Shown: positions 44,092 to 53,101, counted from the stretch's first letter. The stretch is 64,000 nt of DNA from a bacterium (GCA_036504735.1 DASXUQ010000005.1:775377-839376), one strand, 5' to 3'. Numbers and translations: made by a program. The notes: generated by a model not told the origin, from the letters alone.

Positions 44092-45248
44092 GGGCGGGGT
44101 GGCCTTGCGGCGTTATGTGCGTGGATTTCACTCATGGAATCGCCACCGGTTTTCTCCAGATAAGGATTCATCAACGCCAGCATGCACACCGCCTCCCCCA
44201 CCACGGCGGCCGCCGGTACGGCGCAGACGTCGCTTCGTTCGCGCAACGCCACCGCCTCCTGTCCCGTTGCCAGATCCACCGTCTCGAGCGGCTGGGCGAG
44301 GGTCGACAGCGGTTTCATGGCCACGCGGATGATCAGCGGTTCGCCCGTGCTCATTCCGCCCTCGACGCCGCCGGATCGATTGGTTCGCCGCACCACGCTG
44401 CCGTCCGAACCGGCAAACATCCGGTCATGCACGTCACTGCCGAAGTGCGCGGCCACGTCTTCCGCCATGCCAAAGCCGACGCTCTTCATAGCGGGAATGC
44501 TCAGCATTGCCTGCGCCAGAAGCGCCGTCAACCGCCGATCACCATGAACACCGCTGCCCACACCGACCGGCAGCCCCGACGCGATGACTTCAAAAATTCC
44601 GCCCACCGAATCGCCGCGCGATTTCGCTTCGTCGATGATTTCCATCATGCGGCGCTCGGCCGCTTTGTCCAGGCACCGCACAGGGCTCGCATCGGCAAGG
44701 CGGTTAATTTCCTCAGGCGTCAGGCGGCTCGCGTCCGACTCGGCCTTCACCGGGCCGATCTGCACGACATGGCTGCCCACCGTAATGCCGACTTCCGCAA
44801 AGAACTTGCGGCAGATTGCACCCAGGGCCACACGCACGGCAGTTTCCCGCGCCGAGGAGCGCTCAATGACATTGCGGATATCCCGCTGCCCGTATTTGAC
44901 CGCGCCCGCATAGTCGGCGTGACCGGGTCGCGGCGTGGTCAGCGGCGTCGACTGCTCTTCGCTCTCCGTGGCCTCGACTCGCATCACGTCCCGCCAGTTT
45001 TCCCAATCCCGATTCTCAATTTGCACGGCAAGGGGTGAACCCAGCGTCACACCATAGCGCACTCCGGAAAGAATCTGTGCGTGGTCCTGTTCGATACTCA
45101 TGCGGCCGCCGCGGCCATAGCCTTGCTGGCGGCGATGCAAATCGGCAGCGATCTCCTCCTCGGAAATCCCGACGCCTGCCGGCATCCCCTCCAGAATGCC
45201 GATCAGACATTTGCCGTGGCTTTCACCCGCCGTGAGATAACGGATCAT
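44082..45248 (-). CDS. aroC: chorismate synthase
   Basis: 388 residues. MIRYLTAGESHGKCLIGILEGMPAGV is the classic start; HRRQQGYGRGGRMSIEQD, PRPGHADYAGAVKYG, RSSARETAVRVALGA and SGGVEGGMSTGEPL are FMN- and substrate-binding motifs. It converts EPSP to chorismate (step 7). Its start overlaps the aroE end by 26 nt. Confidence 0.96.
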   Translation of the reverse strand: MIRYLTAGESHGKCLIGILEGMPAGVGISEEEIAADLHRRQQGYGRGGRMSIEQDHAQILSGVRYGVTLGSPLAVQIENRDWENWRDVMRVEATESEEQSTPLTTPRPGHADYAGAVKYGQRDIRNVIERSSARETAVRVALGAICRKFFAEVGITVGSHVVQIGPVKAESDASRLTPEEINRLADASPVRCLDKAAERRMMEIIDEAKSRGDSVGGIFEVIASGLPVGVGSGVHGDRRLTALLAQAMLSIPAMKSVGFGMAEDVAAHFGSDVHDRMFAGSDGSVVRRTNRSGGVEGGMSTGEPLIIRVAMKPLSTLAQPLETVDLATGQEAVALRERSDVCAVPAAAVVGEAVCMLALMNPYLEKTGGDSMSEIHAHNAARPPRPWV

Positions 45249-46080
45249 ACGATTCCAGCCGGGGTAGAAATTCTGTGAGCGCGCGCTTCAGCGGAAACTC
45301 GCGTCCGGTCCAAATTTGAAAACTCGCTGCCGCCTGTGCCAAGAGCATCACCAGTCCATTTTCCGTACGCGCACCGCGCTCATCCGCCGCTTGCAGCAGC
45401 AGAGTCTTGCGCGGCTCATAAATCAGATCCATCACCAGCGATGCCGGATTGAAGTGAAGCGGCGGCGCCAGCGGAGATCCGGGGCAGGAGCGACTTCCCG
45501 ACGGGGTGGCATTGACAATCAGGTCGAATCCTTCAAGGGATTCGCGCGCATTCTCCAGCGAGGCAAAGGACAAATCGGCGGACTCGACATATTCCGAAAG
45601 CCGCCGCCTCGCCCGCGCCGCATCGCGCGACGCCACCGTGATTGCCATCCGGTGATAGCCCTTGGACAATGCCACTACCACGGCACGCGCCGCGCCGCCG
45701 CTGCCAATCACCAGCACATTATGGAAATGTTCTTCCGCCCCTTTGCGCCGCGCCACCGCATAACCGAATCCTGCCAGATCGGTGTTGTCTCCCCACACGT
45801 CTCCGTCTTTTCGATAGAGGGTGTTCACCGCGCCCGCATCGCGTGCCGCGACGGTGACCTGTTGACAGAACCGCAGCGCCGCCGCTTTGTAAGGGATCGT
45901 CACATTCAATCCATCCCAGGCATTGCTCTCGATCAGCGGTGCCAAATGCTCTTCGGGCACATCGTGAATCACGTAAGTGCCGGAGATATCCGTTGTCCGA
46001 AATCCCCATTCAAAGATGGCGGGTGAAAGGCTGTACGAGATGTCTCTGCCGAGCAGGCCAAGGCGAAGAGATGTGCTCAT
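45223..46080 (-). CDS. aroE: shikimate dehydrogenase
   Basis: 285 residues from ATG 46080, which overlaps the aroA stop (ATGA). Substrate motif YSLSPAIFEWGFR, the catalytic Lys in LNVTIPYKAAAL, WGDNTDLAGFGYA, the NADP-binding loop VIGSGGAARAVVVALSKGY with SR in TVASRDAA, and NATPSG. It reduces 3-dehydroshikimate (step 4). It is in frame with a longer upstream start which lacks support. Confidence 0.95.
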   Translation of the reverse strand: MSTSLRLGLLGRDISYSLSPAIFEWGFRTTDISGTYVIHDVPEEHLAPLIESNAWDGLNVTIPYKAAALRFCQQVTVAARDAGAVNTLYRKDGDVWGDNTDLAGFGYAVARRKGAEEHFHNVLVIGSGGAARAVVVALSKGYHRMAITVASRDAARARRRLSEYVESADLSFASLENARESLEGFDLIVNATPSGSRSCPGSPLAPPLHFNPASLVMDLIYEPRKTLLLQAADERGARTENGLVMLLAQAAASFQIWTGREFPLKRALTEFLPRLESYDPLSHGG

Positions 46081-47366
46081 GATTCGATACTCACCGAACC
46101 GGGCGCGAGCTGCTGCAGGTGATTCCAGAATTCGGGATAAGAGACCCGCACACACTCGGCGTTATGGATAACCGACTTACCGCGAGCCCTCAGCGCCGCC
46201 ACGGCAAAGGCCATCGCCATGCGGTGGTCGCCTTCGGTGGTGATCTCTGCGCCGCGCAATCTTGCAGGGCCATTCACTATGAAGCCGTCATCCCACACGC
46301 GCACTTCAACCCCCATCCGCTGCAGATTCTCCGTGATCAAATGCAGCCGGTCCGACTCCTTCACCTTTAGTTCGCCGACGTCGCGGAACTCGCTGCTGCC
46401 TTCACTCCGTGCCGCCAGCACGGCCAGAACCGGTATTTCGTCGATCATGCTGGCCGATAGCGCACCGCTCACGGCAAAGCCTTTGGTCTGTGATCCCAGC
46501 GCCGCCAGATCGGCAAGCTCTTCGCCGCGAATTTTGTGGTGATGGCTGAAGGAAAGCTTCGCCCCTGCCCCACCCAGCAACTCGATATACCCCATACGAT
46601 GCGGATTGGCCAGCACCGATTTGCACTGCACATGAGATCCGGAAATCAGCACCGCAGCCACTGCCCAGAAGGCCGCCGCGCTGGGATCCGCCCCAATTTT
46701 CCCGGAGAGCATTTCCGAATGCACAGTCACCTTGCGTGGGTCCAGGGTAATCCAACCGTCTTCATCGGGAGCAATACTCAAGAGCCGCTCGGTGTGGTCG
46801 CGTGTCGCCAATGGCTCACGATAGCGCGTGATCCCTTCCGCCTTCAGTCCTGCCAGCAGCACCGCCGATTTCACCTGCGCACTGGCCACCGGAGAATCGT
46901 AGCGGATGCCATGCAGGTCCGCGCCTTCAATTCGCGCGGGGAGGCCGCCATTCGTCAGTTCAATCCGCGCACCCATTGCCCGCAGCGGCGCCGCGACCCT
47001 TTCCATCGGTCGGCGGGAGAGCGACGCATCACCCCGCAGCACCCACGTGCCCTTTTGTCCGGACAGGATTCCACAGAGTAAACGCGCCGTGGTTCCCGAG
47101 TTGCCGCAATCCAGATCCGCAGAGCAGGCCGTTAGTCCGCCTTCGATGACCACCTCACCGCCGTCACGGCTTACCGTCTTCCCCAGACGATGCAGGCAGG
47201 CCAGCGTGGCCGAACCATCATCTCCTGTGCCAAAACGGGAGAGTCGCACCTCATGGGGAACAAAGAGTGAGAGCAACGCGCGGCGATGGGAGACGGATTT
47301 GTCTCCGGGAAGGTGAATCTCGCCGCGAAGCGGAGCCGTTACCGGAGTGATGATTGCGCGCGCCAT
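46077..47366 (-). CDS. aroA: 3-phosphoshikimate 1-carboxyvinyltransferase (EPSP synthase)
   Basis: 429 residues. LPGDKSVSHRRALL (PEP- and shikimate-3-phosphate-binding Lys and Ser), DCGNSGTTARLLCGILSGQ, RPMERVAAPLRAMGA, GDPSAAAFW-like SADPSAAAFWAVAAVL, and the C-terminal DHRMAMAFAVAALRA. Step 6 of the pathway. It follows the DAHP synthase gene with a 12-nt gap. Confidence 0.96.
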   Translation of the reverse strand: MARAIITPVTAPLRGEIHLPGDKSVSHRRALLSLFVPHEVRLSRFGTGDDGSATLACLHRLGKTVSRDGGEVVIEGGLTACSADLDCGNSGTTARLLCGILSGQKGTWVLRGDASLSRRPMERVAAPLRAMGARIELTNGGLPARIEGADLHGIRYDSPVASAQVKSAVLLAGLKAEGITRYREPLATRDHTERLLSIAPDEDGWITLDPRKVTVHSEMLSGKIGADPSAAAFWAVAAVLISGSHVQCKSVLANPHRMGYIELLGGAGAKLSFSHHHKIRGEELADLAALGSQTKGFAVSGALSASMIDEIPVLAVLAARSEGSSEFRDVGELKVKESDRLHLITENLQRMGVEVRVWDDGFIVNGPARLRGAEITTEGDHRMAMAFAVAALRARGKSVIHNAECVRVSYPEFWNHLQQLAPGSVSIES

Positions 47367-47378
47367 GGTGCACCTGAC

Positions 47379-48404
47379 TCAGTGCTTGCGCGGAAAGCCG
47401 CGGCCCATCAGCGGAGCAAGTTGCGCCACCTGCTTCACCAGTTCTTCAAGCTCCGAGGGGTGCAGCGACTGATAGCCGTCGGAAAGCGCCTGAGCAGGCT
47501 CGGTGTGCACTTCCACCATCACGCCGTCCGCGCCCGCCGCAATGGACGCCCTTGCCAGCGGCAGCACAATATCCCGTCTCCCCGCCGCGTGCGACGGATC
47601 GGTAATAATCGGCAGATGGGAAAGCTGTTTGATCACGGGAACAATGCTGATGTCCAGCGTGTTGCGCGAAAAGTCCGAGAACCCGCGCACGCCGCGCTCG
47701 CACAAGATCACATTGGGATTGCCCGCCGACAGAATATATTCCGCCGCGCCCAAAAACTCTTCAAGAGTCGCCGCCAGGCCGCGCTTCAGCAGCACGGGCT
47801 TGCCGATCCGCGCCACGCGCTTCAGCAGCACATAATTCTGCATGTTGCGTGCGCCCACCTGAATCACATCCACATACTTTTCGGCAAGGCCCGCGCTCTC
47901 ATCATCCACCGCTTCGCTGACCACCGGCAGTCCGGTGTAAGCGCGTACTTCGCCCAGCAATTTCAAGCCTTCTTCCCCGAGTCCCTGAAAGGAATACGGC
48001 GACGTGCGCGGCTTGTAGGCTCCGCCCCGCAGCAACTGCACACCGGCATGTTTTGCGCGCTCAGCGGCGGCAAACAGTTGCTCCTTGGATTCGACAGCGC
48101 ACGGTCCGGCAATCACGACCACGTCGTGGCCGCCGATTACGGCGTCTCCCACGTGGATTACCGTGTTTTCGGCTTTGGCATCGCGTGACGTCAGTTTGAG
48201 CGGGTGCGTGACCCGGAAGGTCTGCATTACGCCGGGCAGAGAGTCTACCAACGCTGGATCCAGCGGGCTGACATTTCCGGTGATTCCAATGGCCACGCGG
48301 GACTTCCCCGGCACGACCTGCGCCTGAAAGCCCGCCTGTTCAATTTGTTTCACCACGTGGGCAATCTGTTCTTCAGACGCGTCGCGTGCCATAATCACCA
48401 GCAT
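47379..48404 (-). CDS. aroF: 3-deoxy-7-phosphoheptulonate synthase with N-terminal ferredoxin-like domain
   Basis: 341 residues from ATG 48404 (AGGGAGAG upstream; an earlier in-frame start lacks conserved sequence). Residues about 1-70 (MLVIMARDASEEQIAHVV) are the ferredoxin-like regulatory domain seen in Thermotoga-type DAHP synthases. The barrel follows with VIAGPCAVES, LLRGGAYKPRTSPYSFQG, QVGARNMQNY, PVLLKRG and PIITDPSHAAGRRD (metal ligands). It condenses PEP and erythrose-4-phosphate, the first step. In this class the N-terminal domain mediates tyrosine feedback; here that is inferred. Confidence 0.95.
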   Translation of the reverse strand: MLVIMARDASEEQIAHVVKQIEQAGFQAQVVPGKSRVAIGITGNVSPLDPALVDSLPGVMQTFRVTHPLKLTSRDAKAENTVIHVGDAVIGGHDVVVIAGPCAVESKEQLFAAAERAKHAGVQLLRGGAYKPRTSPYSFQGLGEEGLKLLGEVRAYTGLPVVSEAVDDESAGLAEKYVDVIQVGARNMQNYVLLKRVARIGKPVLLKRGLAATLEEFLGAAEYILSAGNPNVILCERGVRGFSDFSRNTLDISIVPVIKQLSHLPIITDPSHAAGRRDIVLPLARASIAAGADGVMVEVHTEPAQALSDGYQSLHPSELEELVKQVAQLAPLMGRGFPRKH

Positions 48405-48781
48405 ATGATTCGCTCTCCCTAAGCCGCCACTTCCCGCCCACCGCCATTTGTTACCGGCACGGCAGGACTCCACAACTATATGGATAATACGCAAACAAAA
48501 CGTAATTATCCAGTATGAAGAACATCACACTTTGAAAGGAGAGAATCCCGCTCCGGCACCCGATCTTTGTGATGCATCGGTCGCCGCCGTCCGTCAAAGG
48601 GACAGATATTTCTCTAATTAACAAACTGTTGGCGCGTCGATTCTCAGTTCAATGTGCATTTAACTCTTTTCTATGACAGTTCGTTCCAGACGGTGAAGCA
48701 TCTGCGGAACTTTTAATGGACTGTCGAGTCTACAATGCACAGGCTCGATTGCTCTGACTTAAACTCAGGTTCTTACACAAA
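48405..48781. other. divergent intergenic region with aro operon promoter
   Basis: 377 bp between the aro operon and the thioredoxin/NHL gene. It holds the inverted repeat at 48481-48512. The rest (48520-48780) shows no obvious gene, hairpin or leader peptide rich in aromatic codons. Confidence 0.55.
48481..48512 (-). promoter_or_regulatory. inverted repeat overlapping the putative aro operon promoter
   Basis: TGGATAATACG - 9 nt - CGTAATTATCCA; the arms match except for one extra base. On the minus strand it contains TGGATA (-35-like) and TATTAT (-10), 17 nt apart, about 80-110 nt ahead of the DAHP synthase start. A repressor bound here would cover both promoter elements. Confidence 0.55.
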
Positions 48782-50842
48782 ATGCTACATTCCAAGGCCT
48801 TCCGTGCGTCTGCCCTCCTCGTGGTTGCTGTGGCGCTGGTCTGGGCAGGCCTTCGTCTTCAGGGGTCGCGCGGCGGATCCATCTTCCCCTTCGCCGCCGC
48901 CGCCAACCGTCCTTCCGGCCATAGAGAAAGTGATGCCATGCTGAAATTCAATCTCCCCAAGCAACGAGTCCGCGCCCCCGAATTCCCCAAGGATTTCGCC
49001 TGGGTGAACACGGACAAGCCGCTGTACATCAACCAGGACTTGAAGGGCCGCGTCGTGGTGCTCGATTTCTGGACGTATTGCTGCATCAACTGCATGCATA
49101 TCCTCCCGGACCTCGAATACATCGAACAGAAATACGCCGGGCAGCCGGTGGTCATCGTAGGGGTACACAGCGCGAAGTTCGACAACGAGCAGGACCGCGA
49201 CAATATCCGGCAGGCCGTGGAACGCTACAACATCGCCCATCCGGTGATCGTGGACGAGCGGCACCGCATCTGGTCGGAATATGGCGTGAATTCGTGGCCG
49301 ACGCTGATGGTGATTGACCCCGAAGGCAAAGTGGTAGGATCCCTCTCGGGAGAAGGTAATCGCGTCATCCTTGATGAGATCGTCTCCGCGCTGCTGGAAG
49401 AAGGCAAGCAGAACGGCACACTTGCCGCAGGGCCGCCGGTGTTTCATCGGGAAGGCCGCGTGCCGTCCGCCTCGGGACTGGCTTTTCCCGGCAAGGTGCT
49501 CGCCGAGCCCTCCGGCAAATTCGTATTCATTTCGGATTCCAACCATGACCGCGTGATCATTGCCGATCCCGAGGGCAACGTAGTGGCGATTGCGGGTTCG
49601 GGCGAGAAGGGCAACGCCGATGGCGCGTTCGATAAGGCACAGTTTGCCAATCCGCAGGGATTGGCGTACGACGCGGCGAACAATTTGCTTTATGTGGCCG
49701 ACACCGACAACCATCTCATTCGCAAGCTGGACCTGAATGCCAAGTCCGTGCAGACTATCGCGGGGACCGGCAAGCAGGTCTATGACCGCACCGGCGGCGC
49801 GAACGGAACCGCACAGGGTCTGAACAGCCCGTGGGATCTGGCGCTGGTGGACTGGAACTTGTATATTGCCATGGCGGGCAATCACCAGATCTGGTCTATG
49901 GATCTGCGGTCGGGCAAAGTCAGCGCGTGGGTGGGGTCGGGCGCGGAAAACATTGATGACGGCACAGGCCTCAGTGTCAATCTTGCCCAGCCCTCGGGGC
50001 TGACCCGCAAGGGAGATTGGCTCTACTTTGCCGACAGCGAAGTCAGCGCGCTGCGCCGCGCCAATTTGAAAACGCGCACGGTGGAAACGCTCATCGGCAG
50101 CGGGCTGTTCGATTTCGGAGACCGCACGGGCTCGCTGCGGAGCGCCAAATTGCAGCACCCGCTGGGCGTCGCGGTTTCCGGTGATGACATTCTGGTTGCC
50201 GATACTTACAATCACAAGGTCAAGCGCGTCAATGAAGCCAAGGGCGAGATCAGCGCAGTAGCAGGGACGGGCAAATCCTCCGCTCCCGCGTCAGACAAGA
50301 CCGATCTTTCCCTCTATGAACCGGGCGGGCTTTCCGCGCGCGGCGACACACTCTACATTGCCGACACCAACCATGACCGCATCATCGAATACAATCTGGC
50401 CGGCGGCACATGGCATGAGTTTGCGTTGAAGGGTCTGCGCATGGAAGCCACCAAGCAGATGGACCTGACGGGAATTCCACTACAGGAAGTTGCCGTGAAA
50501 CCGGGGATGGATCTGGTGCTGCGACTGAATCCGGAGTTTCCGCGTGGCGTTCACCTTAATAAAGAAGCGCCCATCAATTACGCGTTTGTCTCCAGTTCCA
50601 ACGGCGGTAAGGGGATTGAGGGCTTGGCGAAGTCGCCGATGATCCCGGTGGAAGTGCGCATTCCCGCGTCGGCTTTTCAACCCGGCGGAGAATATCAGAC
50701 CACGCTGAACCTTGCGTACTGTACCGATGAGAGCAGCAGCATCTGTGTTCCGGTAACGCTGGGCTGGCGTCTAAAATTCGTCGCCAATCCCGCCGCCAGT
50801 AATGATGTGCCGCTAACCGCGCGGGTCAAACCGCTGATGTAA
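48782..50842 (+). CDS. thioredoxin-like/NHL-repeat protein (NHLRC2-like)
   Basis: 686 residues. N-terminal signal-anchor (ALLVVAVALVWAGLRLQG), then a thioredoxin fold with FWTYCCINCMHILPDLEYIEQKY, the CCINC active site characteristic of the NHLRC2 family rather than WCGPC. A six-bladed NHL beta-propeller follows (LAYDAANNLLYVADTDNHLIRKLDL, NSPWDLALVDWNLYIAMAGNHQIW, HPLGVAVSGDDILVADTYNHKVKRV) and a C-terminal domain. It is periplasmic or membrane-anchored. The substrate is unknown. An internal ATG at 48941 would remove the anchor. Confidence 0.88.
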   Translation: MLHSKAFRASALLVVAVALVWAGLRLQGSRGGSIFPFAAAANRPSGHRESDAMLKFNLPKQRVRAPEFPKDFAWVNTDKPLYINQDLKGRVVVLDFWTYCCINCMHILPDLEYIEQKYAGQPVVIVGVHSAKFDNEQDRDNIRQAVERYNIAHPVIVDERHRIWSEYGVNSWPTLMVIDPEGKVVGSLSGEGNRVILDEIVSALLEEGKQNGTLAAGPPVFHREGRVPSASGLAFPGKVLAEPSGKFVFISDSNHDRVIIADPEGNVVAIAGSGEKGNADGAFDKAQFANPQGLAYDAANNLLYVADTDNHLIRKLDLNAKSVQTIAGTGKQVYDRTGGANGTAQGLNSPWDLALVDWNLYIAMAGNHQIWSMDLRSGKVSAWVGSGAENIDDGTGLSVNLAQPSGLTRKGDWLYFADSEVSALRRANLKTRTVETLIGSGLFDFGDRTGSLRSAKLQHPLGVAVSGDDILVADTYNHKVKRVNEAKGEISAVAGTGKSSAPASDKTDLSLYEPGGLSARGDTLYIADTNHDRIIEYNLAGGTWHEFALKGLRMEATKQMDLTGIPLQEVAVKPGMDLVLRLNPEFPRGVHLNKEAPINYAFVSSSNGGKGIEGLAKSPMIPVEVRIPASAFQPGGEYQTTLNLAYCTDESSSICVPVTLGWRLKFVANPAASNDVPLTARVKPLM

Positions 50843-50865
50843 GCCGCGATCACAAAAAAAGAAAC

Positions 50866-50886
50866 GGGCGGATCTAAGATCCGCCC
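50866..50886. repeat. REP-like palindrome family A, copy 4 (inverted)
   Basis: GGGCGGATCT, A, AGATCCGCCC; the centre base is complementary to that of the other copies, so it is in the opposite orientation. Directly downstream of the thioredoxin/NHL gene. Confidence 0.9.
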
Positions 50887-50893
50887 CTGCGTA

Positions 50894-50921
50894 ACAGGGA
50901 CATGGCATGCCATGTCCCTGT
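50894..50921. repeat. perfect 28-bp palindrome
   Basis: ACAGGGACATGGCA followed by its exact reverse complement with no spacer. No T run follows, so it is not a standard terminator. Confidence 0.9.
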
Positions 50922-51050
50922 GTCATTATCCGAGGCGCGCTGCTATGCTTGAAGCGGGAGGGTTGCGCGGGGGCGGTGTGGGAGCGGGTAGGATCTGCCG
51001 CTTACCCCTCCCCTACACTGCGGGGGATGATCAAGGTCAGACTTGGTCTT

Positions 51051-51752
51051 TCACGCGCCCGCGGCTTTCGCTTCCTCGATGATGCGCACGCTTGAACTGG
51101 CTCCGATGCGTGTGGCTCCGGCGTGGATCATCCGCAGAGCATCGGCATAGGTGCGGATTCCTCCGGCTGCCTTTACACCCAAACCCGCAGGCTTGGCAAT
51201 GCTGGAAAGGAGCTGCACGTCTTCCACCGTCGCGCCGCCCGGGCCGAAGCCCGTGGAGGTCTTGATGAAATTCGCCTTGGCCTGCACGCAGAGTTCACTC
51301 GCCTGCCTCTTTTCCTCGTCCGTCAGCAGGCAGCATTCGAGAATCACTTTCAGGATGGCGTGATTGTCCCGGCAGGCGCGCGCCACTTCCGCAATATCCT
51401 CGCCTACCCATTCGGTGTGGCCTGCCTTGAGGCCGCCGACCCAAATCACCATGTCGATTTCCTTTGCTCCCATGCGCATCGCCTCGCGGGCTTCGTGGAC
51501 CTTCTGCGCTGTGGTGTTAGACCCCAAGGGGAATCCCACGACTGAGCAGGTCTTTACAGTCGTGCCTTCAAGGACCCGGCTGACCATCGGCACATAGACC
51601 GGATTGACACAGACCGACGCGCACTTGAGGCTTATCGCTTCGTGGCAGAGCTTCTCGATATCTTTCATCGAGCATTCAGGTTTGAGGGCCGTATGGTCAA
51701 TCATCGCGGCAAGTTCGGTGTGATTGGGAACTTCAAGTACGGCGTGAGGCAT
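51051..51752 (-). CDS. deoC: deoxyribose-phosphate aldolase
   Basis: 233 residues. IDHTALKPECSMKDIEKLCHEA at the N-terminus, SVVGFPLGSNTTAQKVHEA, the Schiff-base and activating lysine regions FIKTSTGFGPGGATVEDVQLL and VKAAGGIRT, and GATRIGASSS for the phosphate-binding loop. It cleaves 2-deoxyribose-5-phosphate into glyceraldehyde-3-phosphate and acetaldehyde. It follows tal on the same strand, with a terminator between. Confidence 0.96.
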   Translation of the reverse strand: MPHAVLEVPNHTELAAMIDHTALKPECSMKDIEKLCHEAISLKCASVCVNPVYVPMVSRVLEGTTVKTCSVVGFPLGSNTTAQKVHEAREAMRMGAKEIDMVIWVGGLKAGHTEWVGEDIAEVARACRDNHAILKVILECCLLTDEEKRQASELCVQAKANFIKTSTGFGPGGATVEDVQLLSSIAKPAGLGVKAAGGIRTYADALRMIHAGATRIGASSSVRIIEEAKAAGA

Positions 51753-51815
51753 AGCGGAGACTCCGAAAGACTGCAGGGGAGGCGGACCGGACGATCCGCC
51801 GCTGAAACAAAAGGA

Positions 51816-51843
51816 AAGGGGCGAACTTGCGTTCGCCCTTTCT
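51816..51843. terminator. intrinsic terminator between tal and deoC
   Basis: GGGCGAAC - TTGC - GTTCGCCC (51820-51839), extended by A-T and G-T pairs. On the minus strand followed by TTTCCTTTTG, so it ends the tal transcript. Confidence 0.8.
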
Positions 51844-51861
51844 TCTCACAAAACAGTAAAG

Positions 51862-52962
51862 CTACTTAACGGCTTCGGCGTGAACCTTCTTCTCGATGGC
51901 GGCCATCAACTGGTTGAAGGATTCCGTAAATTTTACCACTCCGTCCTCGATCAGATCTTCGGTGATCTTCACCACGTCCACTCCGGCATCGTGAACCTTT
52001 TTCAGCGTCTCTTCGGCCGTCTTCAAATTCTCGAGCAGACGCGGCTCGGGCTTGCCATGATCCATCCAGGCTTCGATGGTGTCGAGGGGCAGCGTATTCA
52101 CCGTATCCTTAGCCATCAGCTCAGTGACATACAGCACGTCGGGATAGTCAGGATTCTTGGTGGAGGTCGAGGCCCACAGTGGCCGCTGGACGTGCGCGCC
52201 CGCCTTTTCCAGAGCCTTCCAGCGCGGCGACTGGAGCATCTCGAGGAAATACTTGTACGCCAGACAGGCATTGGCAATGGCGGCCTTGCCCATCAGGTCC
52301 TTGCGGCCCTTGGCTTCAAGCAGTTTGTCGCCGGCTGTGTCCACGCGGCTGACAAAGAAACTGGCGACCGACGCGATGTGGGAGACATCCTGCCCCTTGC
52401 GCACGCGCTCTTCGAGGCCGTCCAGCCACGCTTTCACGGTGTTATGATACTGCCGCTGCGAGAACAACAGGGTGATATTGATATTCAGACCTTCCGCCAG
52501 CATGGCGGCGATGGCCGGAATTCCTGCGTCCGTGCCGGGAATCTTGACCATCAGATTGGGGCGGTTCACACTCTTCCACAGGCGGCGGGCTTCGGTAATG
52601 GTGCCGTCGGTGTCGTTGGCCAGACCCGGCGAGACTTCGATGCTTACAAAGCCGTCTGTACCCTTCGTGATGTCGTAGACGGGGCGCAGAGCGTCGCAGG
52701 CCCGGGTGACGTCCGTTACCGCGATATGCTCGAAGATTTGCGGCGCGGTCCAATGCTGAGTGTGGCCTTCGTGGATATCCGGATCGTAGTCGCCGCTCTT
52801 GCTGATGGACTTCTCGAAGATCGTCGGATTCGACGTCTCGCCGCGCAAACCGTTGTCGATCAACTGCTGCAGCTTGCCCGAGTTCATCAGGTCACGGCTG
52901 ATGAAGTCCAGCCAGATGGATTGTCCCAGATCAAGAGTCTTTTGTATCGTTGGATGGCTCAT
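51862..52962 (-). CDS. tal: transaldolase
   Basis: 366 residues from ATG 52962; an upstream extension has no family similarity. GQSIWLDFISRDLMNSGKLQQLID, GLRGETSNPTIFEKSIS, VSPGLANDTDGTITEARRLWKSVNRPNLMVKIPGTDAG (catalytic Lys), ININITLLFS and RPLWASTSTKNPDY define the mycobacterial/actinobacterial-type transaldolase. It moves dihydroxyacetone units between sugar phosphates and yields erythrose-4-phosphate, a precursor for the nearby aro operon. Confidence 0.95.
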   Translation of the reverse strand: MSHPTIQKTLDLGQSIWLDFISRDLMNSGKLQQLIDNGLRGETSNPTIFEKSISKSGDYDPDIHEGHTQHWTAPQIFEHIAVTDVTRACDALRPVYDITKGTDGFVSIEVSPGLANDTDGTITEARRLWKSVNRPNLMVKIPGTDAGIPAIAAMLAEGLNINITLLFSQRQYHNTVKAWLDGLEERVRKGQDVSHIASVASFFVSRVDTAGDKLLEAKGRKDLMGKAAIANACLAYKYFLEMLQSPRWKALEKAGAHVQRPLWASTSTKNPDYPDVLYVTELMAKDTVNTLPLDTIEAWMDHGKPEPRLLENLKTAEETLKKVHDAGVDVVKITEDLIEDGVVKFTESFNQLMAAIEKKVHAEAVK

Positions 52963-53101
52963 GGTAGTCCTGTGAAAATGTGTGGTTCGTAAAATACAAT
53001 ATTCCGGCATTCGTTCTTTTTTCTTCCGCCCTGTCCGGCCAACGTTGGCATCTGGCATTCTTCTTAGAATGCAGATATTTGATTATGCCACTCCCCGAGA
53101 G

